Below are positions 52,033 to 63,700 of a stretch of DNA of 64,000 nucleotides, piece after piece. Position numbers and translations under genes: made by a program. Source of the DNA: Paragonimus skrjabini miyazakii (lineage: Eukaryota > Platyhelminthes > Trematoda > Plagiorchiida > Troglotrematidae). Each line of letters opens with the position of its first letter. Position 1 is the stretch's first letter. The stretch is taken from assembly GCA_014338405.1 (NCBI GenBank), contig JTDE01000234.1, positions 210,438-274,437 on the forward strand. The letters run 5' to 3'. The notes below the pieces were generated by a model. That model was not told the DNA's origin. It made no database searches and saw nothing but the letters and a program-made list of their open reading frames with translations.

Positions 52033-53070
52033 ATGTTCATGAGAATCTGGCACAAACATTTTGGTAGCCTAATGACCTGTCCTGCTATCATTGGTTGTGT
52101 GACCGTTAACCGGCTACCTCAGCAGGATATTAAGTCCTCACTTGTTCTCTCCCCGGATTTGCCAGAGATTCAAAGAGCGATTGCACAACTACACAATGGG
52201 AAGGCTGCGGACTAGGATGCGTTACCAGATGAAATCCTGAAAAATGGCGTAGTGAAGTTGGAACGCGCCTTGTTCCATTCCAACCATATTTAGTTTATAT
52301 TTGACTGCTACGCTGACAGTTGCTTTCCAGGACTCTGGGGAGGACGATGTTAAGGTAGGGTACCAGACGGATAGGTGCCTACTGAATATTCGAATTTTCG
52401 TTGCCTCGAGCCGACTACAGACCTCAAAGACATTCATCTTTCTATTTGCAGATGAGAGCGTGCTGTTCGTACATAGCGAAGATGAACTGCAGCGACTGAC
52501 CATTGCTTTCACGTTGGCGGTATCTTTGTTTGGATTGGATATCAACACAGGCAAGACATTTTCCTTTATTCAGCATTCTCCGGGCGGAAGTGCTGTTTCT
52601 GCACAAGAAGCCAAAATTTGCATCAATGGAGATGTCGTCAACAGCTGCACAGACTTTTTCTACTTAGGTGCTAATTTGTTGGCAGATTTGTCCGTGGACT
52701 GAGTTACGAGCTCGTGTGGCAAAAGGTGTTGCTCTCGGACATCTTGAAAGAAGTGTTTGGAAAAATCACAATCTGAATATGGCCACTGATCTCTGTGTGT
52801 ATTGCCACGTGGCACTGTTTGTACTGCTGTACGGGAGTGAAACTTGGACATTGTGTCAGCGGAACGTGTGCTATTTTGTTCATCCTCATTTGCAACGTCT
52901 GAGATGTATCTTGGGTATTTGGTGGTCAGATATCGTTCCGAACACTAAGGCATTGCGGCAAGCGTACATGGACGGAATGGAAGCCATGCTGACGGTCAGT
53001 CAGCTTTGTTGACCAGGTCACATCCGTCGAATAGCGTTGACCGTACTCCAAAACAGCTGTTGTAGGGGCA
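52033..53070 (+). pseudogene. RTE-type non-LTR retrotransposon relic (CFDP2-like reverse transcriptase)
   Basis: The first part (52039-52290) reads WHKHF then RLPQQDIKSS and AIAQLHNGKAAD, with a stop where the family has Pro or Ser, then DALPDEILKNG. This is the start of an RTE-class reverse transcriptase. A jump of about 150 residues follows: the fingers and palm motif A are missing. The frame resumes at about 52270 with LFSLYL...VAFQDS, then the polymerase box at 52445-52456, reading FADE instead of FADD, followed by SEDELQRL and the FYLGANL thumb motif. Another frameshift near 52703 leads to ELRARVAKG, LLYGSETWTL, LRCILGIWWSD and SQLC with a stop in place of Trp, then GHIRRI. The deletion, two frameshifts, stops and catalytic loss make it inactive. 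Intact relatives would mobilise SINEs by target-primed reverse transcription (family knowledge). Confidence 0.85.
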
Positions 53071-55287
53071 GATGAAATCAGGTTAGTGGATTCATGGTGG
53101 TCAACAATTGAGATACCAAGAGGTTATCAAATATGTCTTTCGCATTGTAACGTTGATTTTAGGTGTAAGAAAGACTTAGCATGGAACCAAACAATCTAGA
53201 AAAATAATATCCAGAGGGGCGTGCGTTAGTTCAGTGAACAGCAGTTGGGCGACCGTGAATTGAAGAGTGCAGTATGCAAGGGAACCATCGGTGCTATGGG
53301 TCATGGTGACAAGACTATATGACGTCGCGATGTGTGCGGCAGCAAATGCGCCGGTTGCCTCGACTTAGTGGTCACCAATGTACTCGTATTACACCGAGGA
53401 AGAGACAACAAGTACGTAAGTTTCAAGTGGATTATGTCAATTATGTTCGTTTTTTCTCTTGTTTACATCAAATAGCCCCCACCGTCCTTTGACAAATTAC
53501 CCGCTCTTCTTTTCAGAAACCTGAATCTCTAATGCCTTCTACCTTTTCCCTTCTTTAGCTTTGTTGGTGTACTGTATGACAAATATTTCGTCTGATCTTT
53601 AGTCTAAACTTGAATTCTGTTTTTCCTCCCTATCTTTTCCAGAGTGCATTAACATGTACTCCTTTACCAAAATATTTATTGCATTATATATTCAATATTT
53701 TTTCTTCCTATTGCAGTGACTGTCTGTTTATCTTCAAATGGATACGGGTTTTGCTTTGGTGCTACCAAATCAGTTGAATAGCCAGCATTGGCCAGATGGA
53801 CACGAAGGTATCATCCACCCAACTTTTGGTCTTATTCATTCGGATTTACACTGGATAATTGATATCTGAGTGAAACCGTAAGTGGTGTAGTGCAAGTCAC
53901 TTGTGATGATGGTTGTGCTCAGGCGTCCTTTGGCTCCGGTCATTGTGACATGCTAATTCAAACGGATGCCGGCAACAATATTGAAAACTAATAGTGACCG
54001 ATGTCTTACGTTCTTTATCCTGTGTGGTTATGCTATGCGCTTCAGGTTACGCATTTCAGCTTATTGGGAAACGCGCCAAACCAAATGGTCTACACTTGTC
54101 ACAAGAAGTCTTCCACTGTAGCATACCTACAATTTTTTACACTTTAACGATTACGTTCCGATTTCAATCAGAGTGAGACTTTTAGTTAAAGGAAGGCAGA
54201 CCTATGGCAAAGATCGTGTTCCTTGTGGAAACCACGTAACTGCCGACTAAAACATGAAGAGACTCAGTCACTTGATCTTTTAGTGAGAGGTGGCATGCAC
54301 ACTTCTGGACAACACGGGCAGGGTGGTTTGCAGAACTCAGTCAATACATGTGTTTTCATAGGCAATACCGATGTTCAGGACCAGTTAGCATAGAGCAGCT
54401 AATTTGTAACTTGCCACTGAAAACAGCACAGCCCGCTCTCTCAAGCTGTTTAATTGTTATGTGCATATGCTCTGTCCTTGGAATAAACCACTGAAGCAGG
54501 TAATACCGTAGCATACTCAACGTTACATTAATTCATTTTCACATCTAACTGCCATGCCTACCATTAACCCATCTCACTGAACACTATGCCTCTAGTGTTG
54601 AACAACGTTGCATAATATGATTTTCCTCTGAGAAGCGCAGTGATTTCGCAATGAGACGGCGTCTAGTCACCAACAAAGTAACACAAAATGCGGAAAATAT
54701 TTGTATCTCCTTATATCCGCCGTTCTAGCCACGGAAAATTAAAATGAAATCTCATTATGGTTAGCAGGCATAAAGCAACTCGTTGACAGTGTAATCCATG
54801 ATTATCAGCTCGTTCATTCAGGGTGACTAGATAGCAGTTCGTCTGTGGACTGCTTTGGCATCGCACTAGAACGTGAGGTTGTCCACTCGTTAGTTCAACA
54901 GTTCATTTATTTAGGAGCACACGAAAACGCATTCATCTAACTTGCTCCAACACTCTTATCGATCGTCCACTATCAGTCTCTGACGAGCAGCATGTCAGAC
55001 TCGATGTGCCTCTAGAATTAATGAGTAATTTGACAGATTTTAATTTGGAAAATATCTCACAGTAAAAGTTCAATTGGGTTTCCCCTTGGGGAAATTGTGC
55101 TCGGTCGTGTGAACTAACGAGTGACTGACTAAGCGGTTTTCACTTAGAGTGACTGGAACAGCCGATAAACAATAATAAATAATTCTTCATTCAATTAAGG
55201 TGATTACATATTCTGTTCACGCATATGCGTAAGCAGATTAGATAAAATGAAGTGAGCAGTAAGTACAGTTGAATGGAGTTCCCACAT
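53071..55287. other. Non-coding DNA, partly pyrimidine-rich
   Basis: The stretch to about 53430 may include the 3' end of the RTE relic (Arg/Thr-rich short frames), but no motif confirms it. At 53455-53710 the plus strand is notably rich in T and C. No other gene or repeat was recognised. Confidence 0.45.
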
Positions 55288-55419
55288 TTCACTTATGTAC
55301 TTGTCAGCAAATACCCCCACAAGATGGGGTTAATCGAAGTCTAATATATATACCTCCCTGTATTAGACTTCGATTAACCCCATCTTGTGGGGGTATTTGC
55401 TGACAAGTACATAAGTGAA
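55288..55419. repeat. Perfect 59-bp inverted repeat with 14-base loop
   Basis: Arms 55288-55346 and 55361-55419 are exact reverse complements over 59 bases. The loop at 55347-55360 is TATATACCTCCCTG. Three of the next four outward pairs also match. A transcript from either strand would form a long hairpin. No terminal motif, target-site duplication or homology to families A or B is visible. Candidates are a recent template-switch inverted duplication, a miniature foldback element, a hairpin-RNA locus or an amplification/assembly artefact. Confidence 0.95.
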
Positions 55420-57939
55420 GTGTCTATTAGTGAAATATACATATATGTATTGTAGTCCCATTCAAAATGACGATATATAAAGAGGTACATGAATACTTTC
55501 TTAACTTGAGAAATATGGTGGCTTGTAATACATCTGTTCTTGGTCACTTGAGTTCAAATGGTTAATTACTTTGAAACTATTTTCTATTCCCACCACACTT
55601 GGGCAGCTTACGTCAACTACTAAACGACATCAGATCAGCGTTTCACATCCAGTCGAAATATGCGTTTGTGTTTGCATGTATATGTCAACAACGACCCTCA
55701 TAAATGGACGGTTGCGTATTCTGCCCTGTTTCGTTCTTGTTTTAACTCAGCCTGAGAAGTTGACCTCAGTCAGTCACTTTTCCATACACTCGACCCCGAC
55801 ATGAATGGCTAATTAGTTTTAGCAGTTCATTATTCACTTGAATGAACACAGTCCACATCATAACTTGCTGATTCTTGTTAGTATCACGAATACACAATTT
55901 GAAATGAGATTGTTTAAAACTGACTGACTAGTTCACACAATAACCAAAGTTGTCGTGAAGTATTGTACGGAGAGTGAAAGTCAGGAAATTGTGTACTGTT
56001 TTAATGGAGTTTCTGTGTAGCATCATCCAGAAATATAAAATGGGCCTAATGCATCCAGGCTACCGAAGTGTGGGACGACCATTTTGACATTATCATTGCT
56101 CATAGGAAATGTTCAGGATATTTTGCTCATATGGGCCATTGTCAAGTAAAGTTTTGACCTACGATCCCACACCTAGATGAAATCGAACATCGGCGAGCGT
56201 AGACTTGAGTGTTAGTTTGGTCGTGAACGCCTTGACAAAACAAGACGGAATAGGTTATTAGAATATAATCCATTTTCAAATTTAGCCCACTGCGTGCAGT
56301 ATCACCTCCAGGGGCAGGATTTTGCCAAAAGTTGACGGCTAACAACCGTTCAGTTGTAACCTAATGTGCCCGTGATCAATTGAAGCAGGAAGTACCTTAA
56401 ACGCGTACCTAATGGGCAGACAAGTTGACCTAAAAACCATAATTTTGACGTTGGAAGTAACATTGAAGTAATAACTTGTTGAACTATTTGGCGTTTAGCA
56501 GAATGCGTCCTGCTATAACTTAAAATTCACTACATCAGTCCACATTCCGGAGTGTAGTAAACCGACCCGTTCATCGCACAGTTCAAAACTCAGGCTAGCC
56601 CATGTTACACAGAAGAGGACCAACTAGTCTTGGTAGCACATGATATGAAGCAGATAATAAACAACCATGCATTGCAACAATTTTGCCAATTATATTAATA
56701 ATCCAGTTTTATTTGTTTGTTATGAACAAGGACACAGAACATTTTGAGAGAAATCGGAAGACAAGCGGCATAACCGGATAGTAGAAATACTGATTATCGA
56801 TCGGTTCATTTCAACCTACTATATATTACTGTTGGTTGATTAATCCGAATCCTGAAAAGCGTGCTGATTTATCAAACTGAATTCCGACGATTTTTCTGAT
56901 CGACCATCGTTTGAAAACTCCGAGAGCGGAATTAGTCTATCTTTTCGTTCAATAAACCGCAATCATTTGAAATGAAGTGTCGACATACCTGCAGCGGTCT
57001 TTTTCACGCATTCTTGTAAAAATATCACTACCCATATTAACGTCATCCTATTTTCTTAGTCCTTATTGTATATCATGATGACCCTCTCTAACATATCATA
57101 TGTAAGTGGTATTGCAAATTTACGCCTCAACACCACGAGGTCTATTTGCATGCTATAAAGTTTACTTCACTCGTTGAACTTAAACCAGGAATCCGTAAAA
57201 TACGAAATCTTTAAGATCTGCAGTGCACTTAAACACGTCTGTTGAAATGGCTTATTGTACCATTTCTCAAAACATTGAGTGATTACGAAAGTCACAATTT
57301 TCTGTATACTGCAACGACCGATTAGTGAAACACTTTTTGTCTCTAATGTTTGATAACACTAAGTTCACTAGGCTAGTTGATCCCACCGTCTGTTACAACT
57401 AAGATTCTCAATGGGACAGGACGGTTTGCAAGACTCCCTAAATGTCATCGAACGCTAGTCAACATGTTAGGCACTTTTATCACGGCATTTGTGGGCAGGG
57501 TTAATGTAGCGACATCATTGACGTTGACGCATACTGACGGATTATCTTGCAATCAGATGTAATTCATACCCGGAGTGTCGTTAGTCGAAACCATAGACAC
57601 ATATCTCTCACAGCTCTCGTTCGACCAAAGCCTAAGGTAAGACCCACCAACTCACATGAAGCCACCAACGTGGTTCCCAATCATGTTTATTCGTTGCCAT
57701 GTGGACTGACTGGACAAGACTAGCCGTACAAAAATGAGGACGATTGACTCACATCGTCTAGCTGATCGGTTACAATGCGGCCCGTGAAACGTCCCATATT
57801 TAACCTGGTGATATTGTGGGAATCCCGTATTTTCCGCGCACGAAAACAACACCGTTCATGATTGATTATGGTCTTATTAATCAGTGAGAAATTATGACTT
57901 AGCGTCTGATGTTATTTCTTAACATCTCTTTGTTTACAG
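55420..57939. other. Non-coding DNA, nothing recognised
   Basis: No domain-bearing frame or dispersed repeat was identified. Confidence 0.5.
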
Positions 57940-58290
57940 GTTGAACGTCACTCAAATATTTTCAAAGCCTCCGCATTCAGATAGACTTTCAGAAAGATGC
58001 ATTAGACTCAAATTCCTCTCTTGTCTTAACTCTTCAGTAGTGCATATCCTTGAAACGGTCTGGACTAGAACTCCGGCTACATTTTCATCAGGCGACCGTG
58101 TTCACCACTGCGCCAATGACCTTAAGTTAGGCAAGAACGGCTTGTAAGTTCTGAACGCAAGGATGTGCACTACTGACCAGCTGTAACAAGAACGAATCTC
58201 GCGTCTAATGCCTCTTTTATAAATAGGCTGGTTGGAAAGTTTTGCTAATGCAAAGGCCGCACTCAAATGTAAATGGTGTTCACCTTGAAA
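57940..58290. repeat. Family B fold-back pair (minus head and tail, then plus tail)
   Basis: From 57940 to about 58140 the minus strand carries family B: the tail remnant (GGTTGAACGTCACTC), ATTAGACTCAAATTCC, CAGTAGTGCATATCC, a B-box-like GGACTAGAACTCC, a head complement CACTGCGCCAATGACC, and AGTTAGGCAAGAACGG. From about 58155 the plus strand carries the middle and tail: GCAAGGATGTGCACTACTG, CGAATCTCGCGTCTAATGCC, GGTTGGAAAGT and GGTGTTCACCTTG. The two lie in inverted order, the same plan as 59430-60365 with a different junction. Both are more diverged than the 60-kb copies. Confidence 0.7.
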
Positions 58291-59429
58291 TTAACCAAAT
58301 TCCAACTATTCGTTAGGTACCCTTTTATGTTTTGTAGTATTAACTGTACACACCAGGCTATTGATGCTGCTGATATAAGCGATGGAATTGTAGGCGTTCA
58401 ACAATGGTATTTGCTCATCCCTTGGAACTTCGGTCGAATGAAAGGTCATATAATCATCTGCAGCAGATTCCATGATGTGACATTTTGTTTATAGGCGTTT
58501 TCCCATGGCTGATCAAAATATCCGTCTGTAGCCAGCCAGGTGTTTCATAGAAAGGTAAAATGCTTCTCACAGAAGACTAACAATATGCGAGTTATGAGTG
58601 GATTTACAAAATCCCACACTGGCACAATATTGTCTGGTGAGTGTAGAGCGGGAGTGCACCAGTAATTCCCAGTGAAGCAATACCGAAATGTCTCACGTTT
58701 GCCACGACGTGGTGCATGGATTATTAGCCTGAAAACCAAGTCTGAGGTAGATGAAGGAAGAATAATTGAAATTCGAAAGTCGCCGGATAAAAAACCATGG
58801 AGTCGGTTCAAGAGGTGCTGACAGTTCGTCGATGACCATTATCTTGAGATGGAAACAAAGCGTAGGATGTTTGCAGGTTGTCAGCGTGAACAACAGGAGA
58901 CACATAATATGTTTCGAAGAGTACACACACCAGTGACGCTAATTATCATCTCTACTTAGAGATCGGCAAAAGGATTATTGCTGTGAGGAAAGCTTCCCAT
59001 GGAACGATTAGTCACATAAAAGGTTCGACTTTTAATATAAGTACGCTTCGTCGAGTATTTCAGAAGTCAGGGTAGTGAACACAAATCCATTCTGACTGCA
59101 GCCGTTCTCGTGAAAATCGGTGGTCGCGTTGACATTCTCCCAGCTAAGTCACAATGTTTTCGTTATACGGTGTTGAAAACTGTTTGATGCCTAGCGCAGG
59201 CCTAAACTGTTTCGTGGAACATTAACCAGTTTAGGGTTCGAATTTCTGATGTGCTTCTGCAACCCATCTGTCAGAGCAGGTGGAATATTGTGCTGTTTCA
59301 GTCAATGATTCAGAAACTTCCTATGCTTGCAAAACTGAAGTTGATATTATTACCAAGTTTGAGTGTAAGTTGGTGAACATCACAACTCCAGGTCCAAATG
59401 GGTGGAACGTTTAACTTGAGAGAGACCGA
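58291..59429. other. Non-coding DNA, nothing recognised
   Basis: Minus-strand frames at 58545-58926 have no recognisable domain. No repeat seen. Confidence 0.5.
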
Positions 59430-60365
59430 CTTAAATATTTATATGAACCGATGAATAGTAGGGGATTTTGATTTTCATATAAAATGAACATCACCCACAA
59501 TCGATCACAGCTGTCGCATTCTCATAGAATTTCCAGTCGGCCCCTTTCGAAAAGAATCACTATACCTTTTTCCATACTGGTTTCTCTTTTAGGCATAAGA
59601 ATGTATCTTTCGTGTAAAAGCCTTTCGTTTTAGTGCAGTAGAATTTCTCCATTGTATTTTCAGGCTGTGGAAGTGGCTTATGATTGGTCTAGTGGACTCA
59701 TATTTTACGGCCTTTTTGATTGCGACTGCACGCATTGGCTGCTGCGATAGGGCAATGTCCGAGGGAACACTTGAGTTGTGAAGGCCGTCATGTGGTCCAA
59801 TCGGGGTGTAGAGTCCAGCCAAGAGGGGGCAGAGAGCACAAGCCAATGATTGGACCACATGACCGCCTTCACAACTCAAGTGTTCCCTCGGATATTGCCC
59901 TATCGCAGCAGCCAATGCGTGCAGTCGCAATCAAAAAGGCCGTAAAATATGAGTCCACTAGACCAATCATAAGCCACTTCCACAGCCTGAAAATACAATG
60001 GAGAAATTCTACTGCACTAAAACGAAAGGCTTTCACACGAAAGATACATTCTTATGCCCAAAAGAAAAACCAGTGTGGAAAAAGGTATAGACTCGAGTTT
60101 CGCTCTCATTAGAGTAGTGCATATCTTCGCCACTGCCGGGACTAGAATCACGGCCACGCTGTTCATGAGGCAATCATGTTAACCACTGCCCCATTGACCT
60201 CACGTTAGGCACGACCAAATTAGCATAAGTGAACACTCAACCACTTTCGAAAGGGGCCGACTGGAAAGTCTATGGGGATGCGACAGCTGCGACCAATTGT
60301 GGGTGATGTTCAATATATATGAAAATCAAAACCCCCTTCTAGTCATCAGTAATCAAATACCGCTC
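59430..60365. repeat. Composite family B palindrome hosting a foldback element
   Basis: The outer inverted arms are about 59430-59555 and 60243-60365. The left contains GAACATCACCCACAATCGAT and CCAGTCGGCCCCTTTCG. The right contains CGAAAGGGGCCGACTGG and ATTGTGGGTGATGTTC. The left arm is the tail of a minus-strand family B copy whose middle and head resume at 60088-60242 after the 525-bp insertion. That copy ends at CCACTTTCG, where it switches to a plus-strand family B tail, sharing the short homology TTTCG. Removing the insertion restores the family B sequence CACTAGACTCGAG seen at 15937. Confidence 0.85.
59563..60087. mobile_element. Foldback/MITE-like element, 240-bp terminal inverted repeats, TA flanks
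   Basis: The element is 525 bp. Arms 59563-59802 and 59848-60087 are near-identical reverse complements of 240 bases each with only a few mismatches, around a 45-base spacer (59803-59847). The ends read TACCTTTTTCCATACTGG and CCAGTGTGGAAAAAGGTA. Both sides are flanked by TA (59561-59562, 60088-60089), and the uninterrupted family B site elsewhere (CACTAGAC) has a single TA. This is what Tc1/mariner-type insertion leaves (family knowledge). It has no transposase. The long open frames in the arms (minus 59589-59930, plus 59720-60112) are the same sequence read from both strands and are not treated as genes. An unrelated non-autonomous foldback class is possible. Confidence 0.85.
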
Positions 60366-60384
60366 AACAAGTCAATGATTTCTG

Positions 60385-60740
60385 TGAGCTCAACTAGTCG
60401 AGGGGTCATCGATTGGAGTTAACAGGACAGTTACTGTGTCTCCATTTCAAGACGATCGGGCAACCTGATCATTACTCACAAGCGAAAGTGGTTGAGTGTT
60501 CACATATGACAATTCGGTCGTGCCTAACGTGAGGTCAATGGCGCAGTGGTTAACACGGTTGCCTCATGAACAGTGTGGCCGTGGTTCTAGTCTCGGTAGT
60601 AGCGAGGATATGCACTACTGACGAGCCCTAATGGGAGCGAAACTCAAGTCAAGTGCTTTTCGAAATGGACTGACCGGAAAGTTTACGGGAGTGCGACGGC
60701 TGCGATCAATTGTGGGTGATGTTCAGTTTATATGAACGCA
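60385..60740 (+). repeat. tRNA-like dispersed repeat, family B (best plus-strand copy)
   Basis: The leader has CTCAACTAGTCGAGGGG, GGAGTTAACAGGACAG, GATCGGGCAACCTGATCATT and GTGGTTGAGTGTTCAC. The tRNA-like head has A-box-like TGGCGCAGTGGTTAACACGG and B-box-like GTGGTTCTAGTCTCGG (60581-60596). The middle has GATATGCACTACTGACGAGC and GAGCGAAACTCAAGTC. The tail has GGAAAGTTTACGGGAGTGCG and GTGGGTGATGTTCAG. The copy at 15853-16190 is collinear. It lies just after the composite palindrome in the same cluster. Confidence 0.82.
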
Positions 60741-63700
60741 AGCATATGTACAACCATGATACCCAGTTCTTTTCAATCATTTACCCAGTTCCATTAAATG
60801 ACATTTATTCCTAATACTTCAGACTGTATATATAGCAATTGGTCTTAGTGTTTCATATTCATGCGAGTACAACTTAAAACCTTGGTCCAACATTTGTCAT
60901 GAGACTACGTCACCTATCTGAAATAGCTGTTAACATGTGACTTCGCAAGCGAACACTACGGTTTTCCGAACAGAAACGCAATCCGGAAAATTGCTAAAGT
61001 TGCTACATTGCCTTATCCCTATCTACAATACTCTGATCTACCTAGTGCGCCCCTGTGGTGTCTGCTCGAATGAACATCTGGATATTGCATCGTGTTCTTC
61101 ATTTCCTTTTTCAAAATGAAACAAACTTTTACACATACGGCCCTAACAGTGTTAAGTATGTTAGCTAGACTATGCTTACCTCCATATAACTACATATAAC
61201 ATCAACATATCAATGATACCTAGGAAGACTCAGAATAACAAGCTGCAGTTGATGTTCTGGTCGGTCCAGGAAGGCACCTCTTGCTAACATGCCCGAAGAT
61301 TCCATTGCAACCCTGTCCGATCATCAGTACTACTCGGTGTAGATCGGAAAGTGAATAGCCGGGGTGTACGGTTTGATGCTATCCTTGTAAGTTCGAGTTC
61401 TGTAACCCTAATATTTTTCGGTTGTTTCATATGATTAGACACAAAACTTATTGTTTCCATGGTGGACAAGTTCTGGATGGTGAAGTCACTTTACAAGGGA
61501 CCACTAGATGGTATTTGCTATTAGCATATATAGTGCAATCAATAAACCGCACAATGTCGTGCCACCTGTGTAATTCAGTTGACTGGGTGGCAGTTGATGA
61601 ACTACACATCCCCAACTGTTAGCCTCATTGAAAAGCTACTTTTATGAGGTATAAAAAGATCGCATAAACACGGAATATCGGATGTGATTTGATGCATATG
61701 TTCATACAGATTTTGTTTGTTACAGTATACTTTTTAATCTGAATTCCTCTCTATTCCACTCTTGTATTTTTACTTTCTCACCGTCGAAAATGTGTTATTC
61801 TCAAAAGACGTCTATAAAGTTTTATCAGTGTAAGAATACAGGTTTGGTGTTATCAGTTCCAGACCTATGTTCAATAATATGCGTATGATGTTGTGAAGTA
61901 CAAATTTTATTTTCAAGAAATATCCAGAGGTTTTTAACCGACTGGGTTCTCAAGATATCCATCAGATCAAGAATACGTGTAACATTTATTGCTTAGAGAA
62001 ACTTCAGCTTGCTCAAGATTAGCACTAGCTGAGAGAGCTGACTAAAGAATTTTTACATACATATTCTTCAATCAAAACTAGTTTCTAGCTTAAAATTCTT
62101 ACTAGGTGATCAAAACATTGTTCATCCTAGACACGGAGTTGCAGGTAGGTTTACTGCAAAGCCAGTCTTAAAACTGTACCAGATAGACACGTTACCATTG
62201 AACGATCTATCAATAACTGGGTACTTATTGCACCTTGCTGCTTTCCGGCAGAATTTATTAAATTAACGGCTAGACTTGTATTGGAAAAAACAGAAGAAAC
62301 TCAAGTTGAATAGAAACCACCGCACAAAAATCAATCGCCAATCTTATCGTTGCATATCCTTCTGATGTCAGTCATTCGCTTGGATATCACCAAATAATTG
62401 TGAGTTATCAACGGACTTGTCTTCAGTCAATCTAAACCCTTCCATCAGTGTATTTTGGCAACCATTGAGTCGATCCCAATCAGGTCAGAAAATCACTACC
62501 TATGCTGTCATAGGACATTGAATCAGCCGATGGTCACAAACAACTCATAAGGACTATAGCCATGCAAGCAACTGACTTTAATGGTGTAATGTAACACTCA
62601 GCCAGTCCGGTTTAGTACCAACCAACTAAACTGACTTTAGTGTTAATCGTTGATGTCACATGATAAGAGTAATCTCATGTGTTCAGTATAGTCTTGTGAC
62701 ATATATGACTGAAATGGCGCGGTTTTATCGGCTTGAGTAAAACTTTTAGAAAACATGTGTTCGTCCCACCCATATTACTACTTTCGTAATTAACCTGGCA
62801 TTATTGTTAATAATCGAAATATAGAAAGTAGGTGTTTACTTTCTCTTCCCTTGGTCTTAAAAATTCAACGTATTATTTCTAAAACGCTCAAGTTATTTTT
62901 TTTAAATGTATATCTGCAAACTGCCATCTTTATTAACCTCGTTAGTCGGACTCTTTCGATCATGCCTTCCCGCAGTTTTTCTGCTTTCCAGGTGGATAAT
63001 AATCTTGTGATATTCCATCTGATTTTCGATTTCCTGACACCTATTTTTTAGTTTACATGTAGTATGTCTTTTTCGAAGCTTTACTGAAACAAAGGGAAGC
63101 AAGGTAACTAGCCGAAACTAGCGTTATTCTATTTTTAGAGGTTCATAAACATTGACAACGCCATGTCGAGATGTACTGACAAGCTTCCCATCTTTCTGGA
63201 TCCACACACTCGAAATTTCTTACCATTGTCCATATAAAATGCTTTTGAGTTTCATTCATATTATCCGTGTCACTTATCTTTTTGAAAACACGCTGGTGAA
63301 TGTGACTGTTGAGACTCACCGTAATATATAAAAAAATTAACTGACTTAGGTTTTTGGTGATGCGTGCACTATAAGTTTGTTTACTCAAGTATCCATTTTG
63401 GTGAAAGCGGACTCTATCACTCACTGATAAGGAGAGAATACGCGCATTCTGTTTATCAGTTAACTCTTACAACCGCGAACATATTGCGCAAACTAATGAA
63501 AAACATTAGCCTCCGAAGCACGCACCAAGTATACCTTGTAAAACTACCAAAACCAAGAACACATTAAGAGGTGAATGCCGGGACAGTCATATATGATGAC
63601 AGCATCTTTTGGTGGAAACCGTTTGCATTGTTTCCAATCGCTTTGATGTTTTAGGTTTGTTTGGCATATGTGATATCCCACGTTTGATGCGGTGCCTAGT

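Noticed and set aside
59589..60112. Two long frames (113 and 130 residues) on opposite strands with almost identical translations
   Set aside because: They are the two arms of the foldback element read from either strand. The matching translations follow from the inverted repeat and do not indicate coding.
63143..63424. 93-residue minus-strand frame rich in Trp, Cys and charged residues near its end
   Set aside because: No family motif was recognised and there is no evidence for splice sites. Treated as chance.
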